Source: Paenibacillus phytorum (lineage in GTDB: Bacteria > Bacillota > Bacilli > Paenibacillales > NBRC-103111). From it: a DNA stretch of 57,025 nucleotides. The DNA is taken from NCBI RefSeq assembly GCF_013141715.1, contig NZ_WHOA01000064.1, positions 1-57,025 of the forward strand, read 5' to 3'. How positions within the stretch are numbered: position 1 is the first letter of the stretch; every line of letters begins with the position of its first letter. A model generated the notes under the pieces. It had not been told where the DNA came from. It ran no database searches and saw only the letters and a program-made list of their open reading frames with translations. The position numbers and the translations under genes are program-made. This document shows positions 8,551 through 17,338 of this stretch, one piece after another.

Positions 8551-9290
8551 GTGCGCAGATCGGCGATCTCGCCTTGCTCGAAGGCATTCGTCTGAAGCAG
8601 GTAGAGCAGCTGCCTCGCAGTCGCTTCGGGCGATTGCAGCTCGCCCTGCTCTTTGAGCTGGACGAACCGGCTCACCTGCGGGAAGTCCACTTCCGCAGCA
8701 GCGCGGATCTCCCGCTGCATATCTGTGTCAACCACACCCGGTGCGATGGAGTAAATCTCCACCGGGTGCGGTTGGTTCATCTGCTCGACGCCCACGCAGC
8801 GCGTCAACATGTCCAGCCCGGCTTTGGCGGTGCAGTAGGCACCCCAGCCGGGGTAGGGCTTCTTCCCCGCGCCCGAGGAGATGATGGCGACCCGCTTCAC
8901 AATCGGCCACGCCTGCGTGAGCCGAATGAAGCTGTTCGTCAGCAGCGCGGGCGCGATGAGATTGACCTGCAGGCTGCGCTGCAGGTCGTCATGGTCTGCT
9001 CGGCCGATCGACGTCATCGGCTCGAGCATGCCAGCATTATTGATGAGCGTGATGGAATCCGCTCCATCCACCGTGCCGAGGATTCGCTCCATGAGCGAAT
9101 ATAGGCCTTGCGTGTCTGCCAAGTCGTAAGCGTGGAAGGTAAGTGTACCTTCCGCGCGCAGCGCCTCTTGGCGCAAAGCTTCACTGTCGCTGCGGGAAAT
9201 GCAGTGAATCGCAGCTCCCTGTTGTAGAAGCTGCAGGATAATCGCAGCGCCGAGTCCTTTTGAACCGCCTGTAATAATATACGTTTCCAT
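8529..9290 (-). CDS. short-chain dehydrogenase, benzil-reductase (YueD) type
   Basis: A 253-residue NAD(P)-dependent Rossmann oxidoreductase. TGGSKGLG (residues 7-14) binds cofactor, NNAG is at 84-87, Ser139 and Tyr152/Lys156 (YCTAK) form the catalytic set, and APGVVDTDMQ follows as expected. The overall layout and the C-terminal EQGEIADLR resemble the benzil reductase group named for Bacillus YueD; the natural substrate is unknown. The gene is visibly richer in G+C than its neighbours. Its last codons and stop are inside the terminator shared with mscL. The ribosome binding site is weak (GGGATGG). Confidence 0.87.
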   Translation of the reverse strand: METYIITGGSKGLGAAIILQLLQQGAAIHCISRSDSEALRQEALRAEGTLTFHAYDLADTQGLYSLMERILGTVDGADSITLINNAGMLEPMTSIGRADHDDLQRSLQVNLIAPALLTNSFIRLTQAWPIVKRVAIISSGAGKKPYPGWGAYCTAKAGLDMLTRCVGVEQMNQPHPVEIYSIAPGVVDTDMQREIRAAAEVDFPQVSRFVQLKEQGELQSPEATARQLLYLLQTNAFEQGEIADLRTKKPESI

Positions 9291-9406
9291 TTACAACACC
9301 ATCCCGTTGAAATTCGCCCTATACTTTAAAGATACCACTCTTCGGGAATGATGTCTTTAATTTGGCTATCACTCGCTCGTTAGATACTAATCCGCTATCT
9401 TCACGT

Positions 9407-9596
9407 CTGTAAAGATGAAATATACTGTTACAGACACGATTCCACATCCCCTCACATCTGTAACGATGAAAAATATCTTTACAGCTTCGCTCAGCGCATA
9501 AAACTGCTTTTTTCTCGTTTGTAAGTATGAAAAACATCATTACAGACACGATTCCACATCCCCTCGCGACTGTAACAATGTAAAATATTTTTACAG
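9407..9596. repeat. array of four 27-bp imperfect palindromes, alternating 51/61-bp spacing
   Basis: Four elements start at 9407, 9458, 9519 and 9570, that is 51, 61 and 51 bp apart. Each is 27 bp long, begins with (C/T)TGTAA and ends with TTACAG, so the ends are inverted repeats, and the core contains ATG followed by an A-rich stretch. A 26-bp segment beginning TTACAGACACGATTCC is repeated exactly at 9428 and 9540, so the compound unit is 112 bp. The array lies between the terminator of the adenosine deaminase gene and the start of the dehydrogenase gene. No credible gene exists in 9291-9751. Confidence 0.85.
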
Positions 9597-9700
9597 CTTA
9601 TACAATGGTTGTAGGTTATTGTACACTTTGCAACAATTGCTACTGTTCTGATGGATAATATCCAATAGACGGCTCCTAAAGTGGTTGAAAAGAACTCTTC

Positions 9701-9737
9701 AAAAAAAGAACCCGCTGCCTGGTCGCAACGAGTTCTT
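9701..9737 (-). terminator. intrinsic terminator of the adenosine deaminase gene
   Basis: Read on the minus strand: arms AAGAAC/GTTCTT with an inner CGTTG/CAGCG pairing, followed by seven Ts. It begins 15 bases after the adenosine deaminase stop codon. Confidence 0.85.
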
Positions 9738-9751
9738 CTCTCATTAGGCTA

Positions 9752-10798
9752 TTAGTTAAGCACGCCCAAACTACTCATTTCCTCTTCCATCTCTCGTCTT
9801 AACGACAGTTTATCATGATCTTCCATAAAGGCGGCATCTACGCCATTCATGATCAGCTTAACCAATTCCGGTGTCGTAAAGCCAAAGCGATCCGCAAGCA
9901 CCCGGTATTCATTGGTAATGTTCGTACCCGATACGCTGGGGTTATCTGTATTAATCGTAACGACCAGCCCTTGCTCCAAATATTCGCGAATCGGGTAGGC
10001 TTCCCAACCGGAAACGGCCTTCGTTTGGATGTTGCTGATCGGACACATTTCGAGCGGGATGCGGCGATCCTTGACCATTTCCAATATGGACCTGCTCTCC
10101 TTCAATCTAACACCGTGCCCAATACGAACAGCGCCGAGATTCGTGACGGCTTCATACACGTTCATCGCTCCGGCTGCTTCACCGGCATGGATTGTGACAG
10201 GAATACCAAGTCTTCCTGACTCCGCAAAAACCTCCCGGAAGCATTCCGGCGGATACGACGCCTCATCACCGGCTAGGTCGACAGCGACTATGCCTTTCCC
10301 TACATACTTAGCAGCTGCTTCGATCACTTCTAGGTTGCTTTCGCAAGAATGATTTCTCATGCAAATCGCAATGACGCCGACTCTCACACCGAAATCCCGC
10401 TGCCCCCGTTTCACTCCCTCTACCACATGACGAATCGTTTCCTCAACCGTCAAACCGTTGTTCCTATGCAGCTGCGGTGCGAAACGAACTTCCACATATC
10501 TGCAATTATGCTCAGCAGACTGTTCTACGACCTCGTAGGCAACTCGCTCCAAGGCCTCAGCAGATTGTAAAAACCGAGTAGTAAAATCAAATTTGCTTAG
10601 ATATTCAATGAGACTTCCGCACTCCTCACCTACTCGCATGTGTGGAATGAGTCCATCTTTATCATAAACAGGAAGTTCAATGCCTTGCCTACGAGCGAGA
10701 TCCAGAATCGTCTCTGGCTTCACACTGCCATCCAAGTGCAAGTGAAGATCAACCTTGGGTAATCTCGCTAATAGATCGTTAGCCCGTATGTTATTCAT
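9752..10798 (-). CDS. add: adenosine deaminase
   Basis: A 348-residue amidohydrolase that deaminates adenosine (or deoxyadenosine) to inosine in purine salvage. The metal and substrate residues are evident: His19 and His21 in VDLHLHLDGS, the HAGEAAG motif with its His and the catalytic Glu, RIGHGVRL, and NTDNPSVSGT with the metal-binding Asp. Length is normal. AAGGAGAGA precedes the ATG. Two bases of context suggest it is monocistronic: a terminator follows the stop, and the upstream AT-rich region separates it from the AlkD-like gene. In principle it could be an adenine deaminase of the same family. Confidence 0.93.
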   Translation of the reverse strand: MNNIRANDLLARLPKVDLHLHLDGSVKPETILDLARRQGIELPVYDKDGLIPHMRVGEECGSLIEYLSKFDFTTRFLQSAEALERVAYEVVEQSAEHNCRYVEVRFAPQLHRNNGLTVEETIRHVVEGVKRGQRDFGVRVGVIAICMRNHSCESNLEVIEAAAKYVGKGIVAVDLAGDEASYPPECFREVFAESGRLGIPVTIHAGEAAGAMNVYEAVTNLGAVRIGHGVRLKESRSILEMVKDRRIPLEMCPISNIQTKAVSGWEAYPIREYLEQGLVVTINTDNPSVSGTNITNEYRVLADRFGFTTPELVKLIMNGVDAAFMEDHDKLSLRREMEEEMSSLGVLN

Positions 10799-11005
10799 CT
10801 TCCATCTCTCCTTTTTCTTTTAATCTCGTAACGCGCTTTTAAAGAATTTTAATAACTTTACACGAATGTTATGATTATGTCAATATACATGACAAATATT
10901 ACGTTTTTTCAATATATGCGTAAAGTATGATGACATTGCATGAAGTTCTGGAAATAAAAAAAATCCACTTCAGGGTCATTCATCCCCCTCTGCGGATCTC
11001 CTATT

Positions 11006-11689
11006 TCATTTTTCCTTACGAAGAATCACTTTCAACGCTTCCCGCACACTTAGCGGCGAAAGCTCCGTACTTGCAACGAAAGATTGTACCGCTGCGGCAT
11101 CTGTCTTCGAATACTCACGAAGCGCCCAGCCTATTGCTTTACGGATGAAGAATTCCTTCGAATCGGCCATGCGCCTGATACAGCTAAACAGAAGCGGTAC
11201 ATCCGTCCGTTCTTTATATTTTAGTTGGAACAATATCGCCGTTCTTTGCAGCCACATATGATCCGAAGCTAGCCACTTATCCACATAGGATGGAATCAAC
11301 TCAGGAAACCTCTGAAAGTGAAAGCCGATTAAGTGATCAGCGATCATATCTACGGTGTCCCACCACGATTTTGTCACAACGAAATGCTCCAAGACATCGA
11401 TATGCTCCTGTTCAGCGGTTTTTCGCAGCCCAGTTAGGACCAATAATGCCGTGTAGGCAAACTCGCGCTCCGGCAACTCCCAGAGCTCTTTGGCAACCTC
11501 GACCCCCTCCTCACCTTTAGGGATGCCATGTTCTTTCGTGAATTGCTTGGTCAATGCTACTCGTTCTGGATTACGGATCCCTAGAAATGGGAAACGATTC
11601 TTCATGTAGGCTTCCATACTTGGCGCATTTGCCGTGTTGCGGTACGCTCTTAACCAAGCCTCCAGCTTGTCCGTATAAGGGGATGCCAT
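11006..11689 (-). CDS. DNA alkylation repair protein, AlkD-like glycosylase
   Basis: A 227-residue all-helical HEAT-like-repeat DNA glycosylase that removes alkylated bases such as 3-methyladenine and 7-methylguanine. The AlkD signature is visible as KSWWDTVDMIA with Trp109, Trp110 and Asp111/Asp114 around the catalytic groove, FIRKAIGWALREYSK with the later conserved Trp and Arg, and the N-terminal FPFLGIRNPER. Length matches the family. AAGGAGG precedes the ATG with normal spacing. It stands alone between adenosine deaminase and a divergent HAD phosphatase; I see no convincing terminator after it. Confidence 0.9.
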   Translation of the reverse strand: MASPYTDKLEAWLRAYRNTANAPSMEAYMKNRFPFLGIRNPERVALTKQFTKEHGIPKGEEGVEVAKELWELPEREFAYTALLVLTGLRKTAEQEHIDVLEHFVVTKSWWDTVDMIADHLIGFHFQRFPELIPSYVDKWLASDHMWLQRTAILFQLKYKERTDVPLLFSCIRRMADSKEFFIRKAIGWALREYSKTDAAAVQSFVASTELSPLSVREALKVILRKEK

Positions 11690-11812
11690 TGGTTACGTGC
11701 CTCCTTTTTAACCTATCAGCTATACGCTTTATTGTAGCAATTCCAAAGTAATTCGGGTATGCTTATAGCAGAATTTTTAATATAGACTACTTATCGGATC
11801 GGAGAGAACTAC

Positions 11813-12610
11813 ATGACTTACAAACTAGTTGCCGCTGACTTAGATGATACGCTGCTGCGTGATGATCTAACCATCTCACAAGAGACTATTGATGCTATGC
11901 ACCAGGCTGTTGCTAAAGGGGTAACCGTAACGATTGCAACGGGAAGAAGCTTCCCATCCGCTGCCAAGATCGCCAACCAGATCGGTCTCAATGTTCCGAT
12001 TATCACCTATCAAGGCGCGTTAATCAAAAATCTAATTGATGAGGAAGTCCTCTACGAGCGTACAGTTCCTGTTGAAAGTGCCCGATTCCTGCTCGATTTC
12101 TGTGAAAAGCGCAACCTTCATTTACAGCTTTACCACGGGGATGAGCTTTATGCAGGTGAAGATAACGATAAGATCAAAGCCTACGTGCGTCTCTCCAAGA
12201 CGCCTTATATCATTGGTGATCTGCGCCAATGGATTGATATCCCTCAACCTAAGATGCTTATCATCGATACACCGGAAGTTTGCGACCAGCTGCGTGAAGA
12301 GCTGCTTCCCCTGCTGGGTGACAAGATGCACATTACGAAGTCCAAACCGCACTACTTGGAATTCATGCATAAGGAAGGTACCAAAGGACATGCGATCACT
12401 TTCCTTGCCGAGCATATCGGCTGCTCCTTAGATGACGTTATTGCTCTGGGCGATGCTTGGAATGATCGTGAAATGCTGGAAGTCGCTGGACTTGGCGTCG
12501 CCATGGACAATGCGCTGCCGCAGCTCAAAGAGCTGGCGAACTACGTGACGAAGAGCAATAACGACGACGGCGTCAGACATGTTATTGAAAAGTTTATTTT
12601 GAATACGTAA
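11813..12610 (+). CDS. Cof-type HAD-superfamily phosphatase
   Basis: A 265-residue soluble phosphatase of the Cof/YidA type, which typically dephosphorylates sugar phosphates, FMN or similar metabolites. Motif I is AADLDDTLL (nucleophile Asp9, general acid Asp11), motif II is ATGRS, the conserved Lys lies in the KEGTKGHA segment, and motif IV is ALGDAWNDREML. A C2-type cap domain lies between motifs II and III (about 80-190). GGAGAG precedes the ATG. A terminator follows, so it is likely monocistronic. Substrate cannot be deduced. Confidence 0.9.
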   Translation: MTYKLVAADLDDTLLRDDLTISQETIDAMHQAVAKGVTVTIATGRSFPSAAKIANQIGLNVPIITYQGALIKNLIDEEVLYERTVPVESARFLLDFCEKRNLHLQLYHGDELYAGEDNDKIKAYVRLSKTPYIIGDLRQWIDIPQPKMLIIDTPEVCDQLREELLPLLGDKMHITKSKPHYLEFMHKEGTKGHAITFLAEHIGCSLDDVIALGDAWNDREMLEVAGLGVAMDNALPQLKELANYVTKSNNDDGVRHVIEKFILNT

Positions 12611-12627
12611 GAGTACGTAATCGTTGA

Positions 12628-12673
12628 ACCGATTCCAGCTGCATGGTCCACATGCTCCGGAGTCGGTTTTTTA
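12628..12673 (+). terminator. intrinsic terminator of the HAD phosphatase gene
   Basis: Arms ACCGATTCC/GGAGTCGGT (one mismatch) with a long partly paired loop, followed by six Ts. Confidence 0.8.
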
Positions 12674-12760
12674 TTTACAATCGCTTGGTTTTTGGACATA
12701 TCCTGTCCTTCCGGATTATATATTACAATAGAATCAGACAATCTCCGGAGGTGTTTCCAC

Positions 12761-14380
12761 ATGGGAAATTTCCCATTAACGCTGCGCTCTCTCTTTGAAC
12801 GTTCACAAACCTTGTTCCCCAAAAAAGAGGTTGTTTCACGTACAAGCACCGGCATCCATCGGTATACGTACGCCGATTTCGGGAGACGTGCGAAGCAGTT
12901 ATCCAGCTCCCTGCAAGCACTGGGTGTGAAGCCCGGGGATCGGGTGGCTACTTTTGCCTGGAATCACCACTGGCATCTAGAGGCTTATTTCGCTATCCCC
13001 TGTATGGAGGCAGTGCTTCATACCGTCAACATCCGCCTCCCCGCTGAGCATATTGCGTATATTCTTAATCATGCAGAAGACCGTTTTCTCTTCGTCGATG
13101 AGACTTTACTCCCTATTATTGAGAAAATCCAGGATCAACTTACGACGATAGAAGGCTATATTTTGATGACGGATAAGAAGGAATTGCCGCCTACTTCTTT
13201 ACATCCCGTCTATTTATATGAGAACATGATAGAGGGCGGCGACCCTCAGTATACATACGCTGCCGATATAAATGAAAGCGCTCCCGCAGGCATCTGTTAT
13301 ACATCTGCGACAACGGGTAATCCCAAGGGTGTGGTGTATTCTCATCGCGGGATCTACCTGCATTCCCTCTCCATTGGTCTGGCGGATACACTAGGACTCT
13401 CTGAACGCGACACCGTTCTGCCTATTGTGCCGATGTTTCACGTTAATGCTTGGGGACTTCCATTCGCGTCTGTCTGGTTCGGCAGCAAGCAAGTGCTTCC
13501 GGGACCTTCGCCGACACCTGACATCCTGCTTCGTTTGATCGCTGAGGAGAAAGTGACGATTGCTGCTGGTGTTCCTACCGTATGGACGGCCGCACTTAAG
13601 GTGCAGGAATTACTGCAAGTAGATTTATCATCCCTTCGCGCAGTGGTCTGTGGTGGATCTGCTGCCCCGCGCAGTCTGATCGAAAGCTACGAACAGCGGC
13701 TCAAGGTGCCATTCTATCATGCCTATGGGATGACAGAGACGTGTCCTCTCGTTACCGTTGCCCGCCTCAAAAGCTATCAAGAAGATGCCTCTTACGATGA
13801 ACAGTACGATGCAAGGGCTACTCAGGGCTTGCTTGTGCCTGGGCTTGATATGAAAATCGTTGGACCTCGGGGTGAGGTAGCTTGGGATGGTAAAGAAATG
13901 GGCGAAATCTTACTGCGCGGGCCATGGGTAGCTACGGAATACTATAACGATGCCCGAACGCAGGAATCGTTCCAGGACGGTTGGTTCTATAGCGGAGATA
14001 TCGCGGTTATTGATAGTGAAGGATTTGTGAAGCTGGTGGACAGGGCCAAGGATCTGGTCAAAAGCGGTGGGGAATGGATTTCGTCTCTCGACTTAGAAAA
14101 CGCATTAATGGCACATCCCAATGTGTTCGAGGCTTGCGTCATCGGCGTACCGCATCCCAAATGGGATGAACGGCCCCTTGCCTTCGTCGTGCTGAAAGAC
14201 GCTGCATTACAAACGGATGACAACAAAGAAGATTTACTCACCTTTTTGGCAAACAAATTCACGAAGTGGTGGATTCCGGACGATGTTGTTTTCCTCAACG
14301 AAATACCTAAATCGTCGGTCGGTAAATTTATGAAACGCGGGCTTCGCGAGCAGTATCAAACCTATTTTACAGGAGACTAG
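12761..14380 (+). CDS. fatty acyl-CoA ligase (AMP-binding family)
   Basis: A 539-residue adenylate-forming enzyme that would activate a medium- or long-chain fatty acid to its CoA thioester via an acyl-AMP. The ATP-binding loop reads YTSATTGNPKGVVYSHR (the usual TSGTTG has Ala for Gly), followed by GGSAAP, YGMTETCP, GWFYSGDIA, VDRAKDLVKSGGEWIS and the C-terminal lysine segment PKSSVGKFMKR. The SGGEWIS variant is common in the medium-chain AlkK-type ligases. CCGGAGGTG precedes the ATG at 12761; a longer frame to 12692 lacks a site. It heads a three-gene set with a thioesterase 6 bp downstream and a dienoyl-CoA-reductase-like gene. Confidence 0.88.
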   Translation: MGNFPLTLRSLFERSQTLFPKKEVVSRTSTGIHRYTYADFGRRAKQLSSSLQALGVKPGDRVATFAWNHHWHLEAYFAIPCMEAVLHTVNIRLPAEHIAYILNHAEDRFLFVDETLLPIIEKIQDQLTTIEGYILMTDKKELPPTSLHPVYLYENMIEGGDPQYTYAADINESAPAGICYTSATTGNPKGVVYSHRGIYLHSLSIGLADTLGLSERDTVLPIVPMFHVNAWGLPFASVWFGSKQVLPGPSPTPDILLRLIAEEKVTIAAGVPTVWTAALKVQELLQVDLSSLRAVVCGGSAAPRSLIESYEQRLKVPFYHAYGMTETCPLVTVARLKSYQEDASYDEQYDARATQGLLVPGLDMKIVGPRGEVAWDGKEMGEILLRGPWVATEYYNDARTQESFQDGWFYSGDIAVIDSEGFVKLVDRAKDLVKSGGEWISSLDLENALMAHPNVFEACVIGVPHPKWDERPLAFVVLKDAALQTDDNKEDLLTFLANKFTKWWIPDDVVFLNEIPKSSVGKFMKRGLREQYQTYFTGD

Positions 14381-14386
14381 ATAGCA

Positions 14387-14845
14387 ATGAACAATTTTGA
14401 GTTAGAAGGCTTCCGCTTTTATACACCAACGAAAGTTCGTTTCTGTGAAACGGATGCGAACGGGCACCTGAGTCACCTTTCTTCTGTCATTTACATGGAG
14501 CAGGCCCGCTGTGAGTATATGAACGGTTTGGGTTTATTTTTTGCAAATTCGGATGGTAATCTGGCTGATAAAACCTTCTTTCTCGTCAACCAAAGCGTCG
14601 AATACAAATCTCAAGCACATTTTAACGATAACCTCGATATTTATATGAAAGTGAGCCGGATCGGCACTTCATCAATTGAAACTCAGTATGCCATTGTTAA
14701 GCGGGAGAATAAGCAGCTTGTGAGCTTCGGTACCAGCACTGGCGTGTATGTCGATGTTCATACACAAAAAGGCACTCCGCTTCCAGAAGATTTAGCAAGC
14801 CGTATCGAGCAATTCGAAGCTTCGTTCCTAGGGCAGCAGCAATAG
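14387..14845 (+). CDS. hot-dog fold acyl-CoA thioesterase (4HBT/YbgC type)
   Basis: A 152-residue protein with the start-of-fold motif VRFCETDANGHLSHLSSV, in which the Asp of TDANGH is the usual catalytic acid, and MEQARCEYM on the central helix. It should hydrolyse an acyl-CoA ester. It starts 6 bp after the ligase stop codon, with AGGAGA inside the ligase end as ribosome binding site, so the two are translated together. Placed between ligase and reductase it may control the CoA/free acid balance during fatty acid breakdown. Exact chain specificity is unknown. Confidence 0.82.
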   Translation: MNNFELEGFRFYTPTKVRFCETDANGHLSHLSSVIYMEQARCEYMNGLGLFFANSDGNLADKTFFLVNQSVEYKSQAHFNDNLDIYMKVSRIGTSSIETQYAIVKRENKQLVSFGTSTGVYVDVHTQKGTPLPEDLASRIEQFEASFLGQQQ

Positions 14846-14884
14846 AGCAGCATTCACAGCATTAATTATTAGCAGGGTAAATTG

Positions 14885-15757
14885 ATGATGAAGGGCGCGA
14901 TGAATATGTTCGATGCAACCTTGCTGAAGGATAAAGTCATTCTTATTACAGGTGGCGGTACGGGTCTGGGCCGTGCTATGGGTGAGAAATTTTTGACGTT
15001 AGGTGCAAAACTAGCGATTACCAGCCGACGCGAGGAGGTACTCGCTAAAGCGGCTGCCGAAATGAGCAGTGGAGGCAACGAAGTATTCTACAAAAGCTGT
15101 GACGTGCGTGACCCGCTTCAAATTACCGAGATGGTGGCCGCTGTGGAACAGCACTATGGCCGTATTGATGTACTGATTAATAATGCAGCCGGCAACTTCG
15201 CCAGCCCGACCGAAAATTTATCTCCGCGCGCGGTGGATGCGGTGCTGGATATCGTTCTTCACGGGACGTTCTACACCACGTTAGAAGTGGGTAAAAGATG
15301 GATCGAGCAGGGCGTCGGCGGTACGATGCTGAACATCGTCACCTCTTACGCCTCCACCGGCTCGGCCTTCGTTGTGCCGTCGGCTGCGGCCAAGGCCGGC
15401 GTGCTTGCGCTGACGCGCTCGCTTGCTGTCGAGTGGGCGCGGCACGGCATCCGGCAAGTTGCCATCGCGCCGGGGCTCTTCCCGACCGACGGCGCGTGGA
15501 GCCGACTGGCTCCGACGCCTGAGCTGTCGGAGAAGCTCTTGAACCGCGTGCCGCTGCGGCGGGTCGGTGAGAAGGATGAGCTCGCGAACCTCGCGGCTTA
15601 TCTGATTTCGGACTACGCCGCCTACATTAATGGCGAAGTAGTCACGATCGACGGCGGCGAATGGCTGCAGGGCGCCGGGCAGTTCAATGACCTGCTCGAG
15701 GTGACCGAGGAGCAGTGGGTTGGGCTTGCGGAGATGACGCGCAAGGGCAAATCATGA
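14885..15757 (+). CDS. short-chain dehydrogenase of the 2,4-dienoyl-CoA reductase type
   Basis: A 290-residue Rossmann oxidoreductase. It has TGGGTGLG for cofactor binding and INNAAGNF, but instead of a Tyr-x-x-x-Lys pair it shows STGSAFVVPSAAAKAGV, the arrangement characteristic of 2,4-dienoyl-CoA reductases, where the Ser and Lys of PSAAAKAG sit in the active site. This enzyme class reduces dienoyl-CoA intermediates in oxidation of unsaturated fatty acids. That fits the upstream ligase and thioesterase. The ATG at 14885 has CAGGG seven bases upstream; an ATG at 14900 with AAGGG is a real alternative. The last third of the gene is unusually G+C-rich. Confidence 0.82.
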   Translation: MMKGAMNMFDATLLKDKVILITGGGTGLGRAMGEKFLTLGAKLAITSRREEVLAKAAAEMSSGGNEVFYKSCDVRDPLQITEMVAAVEQHYGRIDVLINNAAGNFASPTENLSPRAVDAVLDIVLHGTFYTTLEVGKRWIEQGVGGTMLNIVTSYASTGSAFVVPSAAAKAGVLALTRSLAVEWARHGIRQVAIAPGLFPTDGAWSRLAPTPELSEKLLNRVPLRRVGEKDELANLAAYLISDYAAYINGEVVTIDGGEWLQGAGQFNDLLEVTEEQWVGLAEMTRKGKS

Positions 15758-15784
15758 GTGGTGTGATGGATCATTTGCTTACTC

Positions 15785-15968
15785 ACTTGCGTAATGTTGT
15801 GTTTCGTACAACATTACGCAAGTTAATCCACGTTTCCCCCGTAAATATTGCAAAAAATTTAGCCAAAAAGTAGCTTTTTCGCATAAAAAAGGCTTTATTG
15901 TTGCACGTTATGCAACACCTTCTGCTTATCTAGAGTGAAATCAAGGAAATTGTTGTACGATGTACAAC
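15785..15968. repeat. palindrome array with 52-bp periodicity
   Basis: A perfect 16-bp inverted repeat (ACTTGCGTAATGTTGT with its complement, 7-base loop) spans 15785-15823. Within it and further on are three 17-bp palindromes beginning GTTG and ending CAAC, at 15796, 15900 and 15952 (for example GTTGTACGATGTACAAC). The starts are 104 and 52 bp apart, and a degraded copy sits at about 15847, so a 52-bp step fits all four. None is followed by a T-run. The rest of 15758-16105 is pyrimidine-rich sequence without a gene. Confidence 0.75.
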
Positions 15969-16105
15969 TCGCCCGCTATTTCCCTACCTGGTTACCTACC
16001 TTTTTACCTGATTACTCCCTACTTCTATTCTCTACTCTTACTTTTCCCTGTTCTCTTTTCCAAATTCACCTTTACCTTTGATGCGTCGGGATCTTTATTA
16101 TTCAT

Positions 16106-17199
16106 TCAAGCAGATTGATTCGAGCAAACCAAATTCCTACCGTATGATTTGGCTTTATACAACGCCTTATCTGCTTCTTCTTTGATATTCTCATTAGTAT
16201 CAGGGTACGTAGCAACGCCCACAGATACAGTGATCTGTATGGCCTTTCCCTCATTAAGCATAAATTCCTGGTTTCTGACAGCCATTCTAATTCGCTCCCC
16301 AATGGTTAAAGCATGTTTATGAGGACAATCGTAAAGTAAGATGGCGAACTCTTCCCCACCTATACGTGATACGATATCGAATGAGCGTGAGGCATCTTTT
16401 AATAATTCCCCCAATTGTTTTAACACCATATCACCATTAGGATGACCGTAGGTATCATTCACTTTTTTAAAATGGTCAATATCTATAATCATCAAAGTCA
16501 AGGCTTCGTTCTTGTCTTTTGCTTCCAACAGTAAGGAATTGAATGCTTCATCAAAAGTACGATGGTTATTGAGCTCTGTCAGAAAAACAAATGTAGCTGC
16601 CTTTTCGATCATTTGGAAGTGAGTTTTCGCTTTAATCAGAAATTGTGTCAAATAAGCTGTGAAAATGCCACCTAAAGTCATCATTATCAGGTATATGAAG
16701 GATGGAATAGTCCCCTTACTCCCCTGATTGATATGAAAAATGATAATCGTAAAGAGATTGTTAAGAAATAGAGCATACGTCCACTTTTTCCAATAGGATA
16801 GGTTCCTTGTACAAATCCACCCAAGTATGATCGAAATTATAAGAGTGTTCGAAGCGGCGAAAATGGTTGCAGGACTTAGCGTACCGAAAGCCAATAAACG
16901 CATAAGGGAGATCATGATCCCAGTGACTAGGGCAGCGTAAACTCCACCGATAGCGCCGCTATCGTAATCGCCAGATGTCTAAAATCTAAAATCGTACCAT
17001 TCAGCTTAACCGTGAACTCCATAAGTATAATACCTAAAATGCCAGTTAAAACGCCTATGTGAAGTTTAGTATACAAAGTAGTAGGCGTACCCAAGTTCCA
17101 ATCCTTATAAATCACTTGGCTGGCCAAAAACAAATAAGCGGTGACGATAGAGAAATTGGCAATCAAATCCTGTAATGTTTCAAAAGATAAGTCATTCAT
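16106..17199 (-). pseudogene. membrane diguanylate cyclase (5TM receptor-GGDEF) split by a frameshift
   Basis: Two adjacent frames together make one protein. The upstream frame (stop at 16927) begins MNDLSFETLQ at 17199 behind a G-rich ribosome binding site and carries the first membrane helices, ending DFRHLAITIAA. The downstream frame continues the expected sequence as IGGVYAALVTGIMISL and encodes the remaining helices of a 5TM sensor domain plus a GGDEF domain with the inhibitory RSFD site and catalytic RIGGEEF. The break is one missing base near 16955-16965, around a GCGGCGC tract. An intact protein would make cyclic di-GMP. It may be a true mutation or a sequencing error; the downstream part has an ATG at 16915 but no good start context. 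Confidence 0.8.
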
Positions 17200-17275
17200 G
17201 CTATCCACCCCCCATAATCGTAGCATAATTTTGTTAGCAAACTATGAAGACGAGCTTGAGGGATTGTTACAAACA

Positions 17276-17330
17276 TAAAAAAAATAGCCACCCTTAGGGA
17301 CTCTTTTCGGAATCCAAGGATGGCTATTTT
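17276..17330 (-). terminator. terminator of the sugar ABC transporter operon
   Basis: Arms AAAATAGCCA/TGGCTATTTT with further CCTT/AAGG pairing, followed on the minus strand by a T-run. It lies 8 bases beyond the last permease stop codon. Confidence 0.87.
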
Positions 17331-17338
17331 ATTCATTG

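Noticed and set aside
8508..9104. 198-codon plus-strand frame opposite the dehydrogenase
   Set aside because: Antisense to a clear short-chain dehydrogenase in G+C-rich DNA, where long chance frames are expected.
9319..9549. 76-codon minus-strand frame
   Set aside because: It is built from the palindrome array, reads through exact repeats and has no ribosome binding site.
14885..15757. Missing catalytic Tyr in the dehydrogenase, first taken as inactivation
   Set aside because: The STGSAFVVPSAAAKAG arrangement is normal for 2,4-dienoyl-CoA reductases, so the enzyme is probably active.
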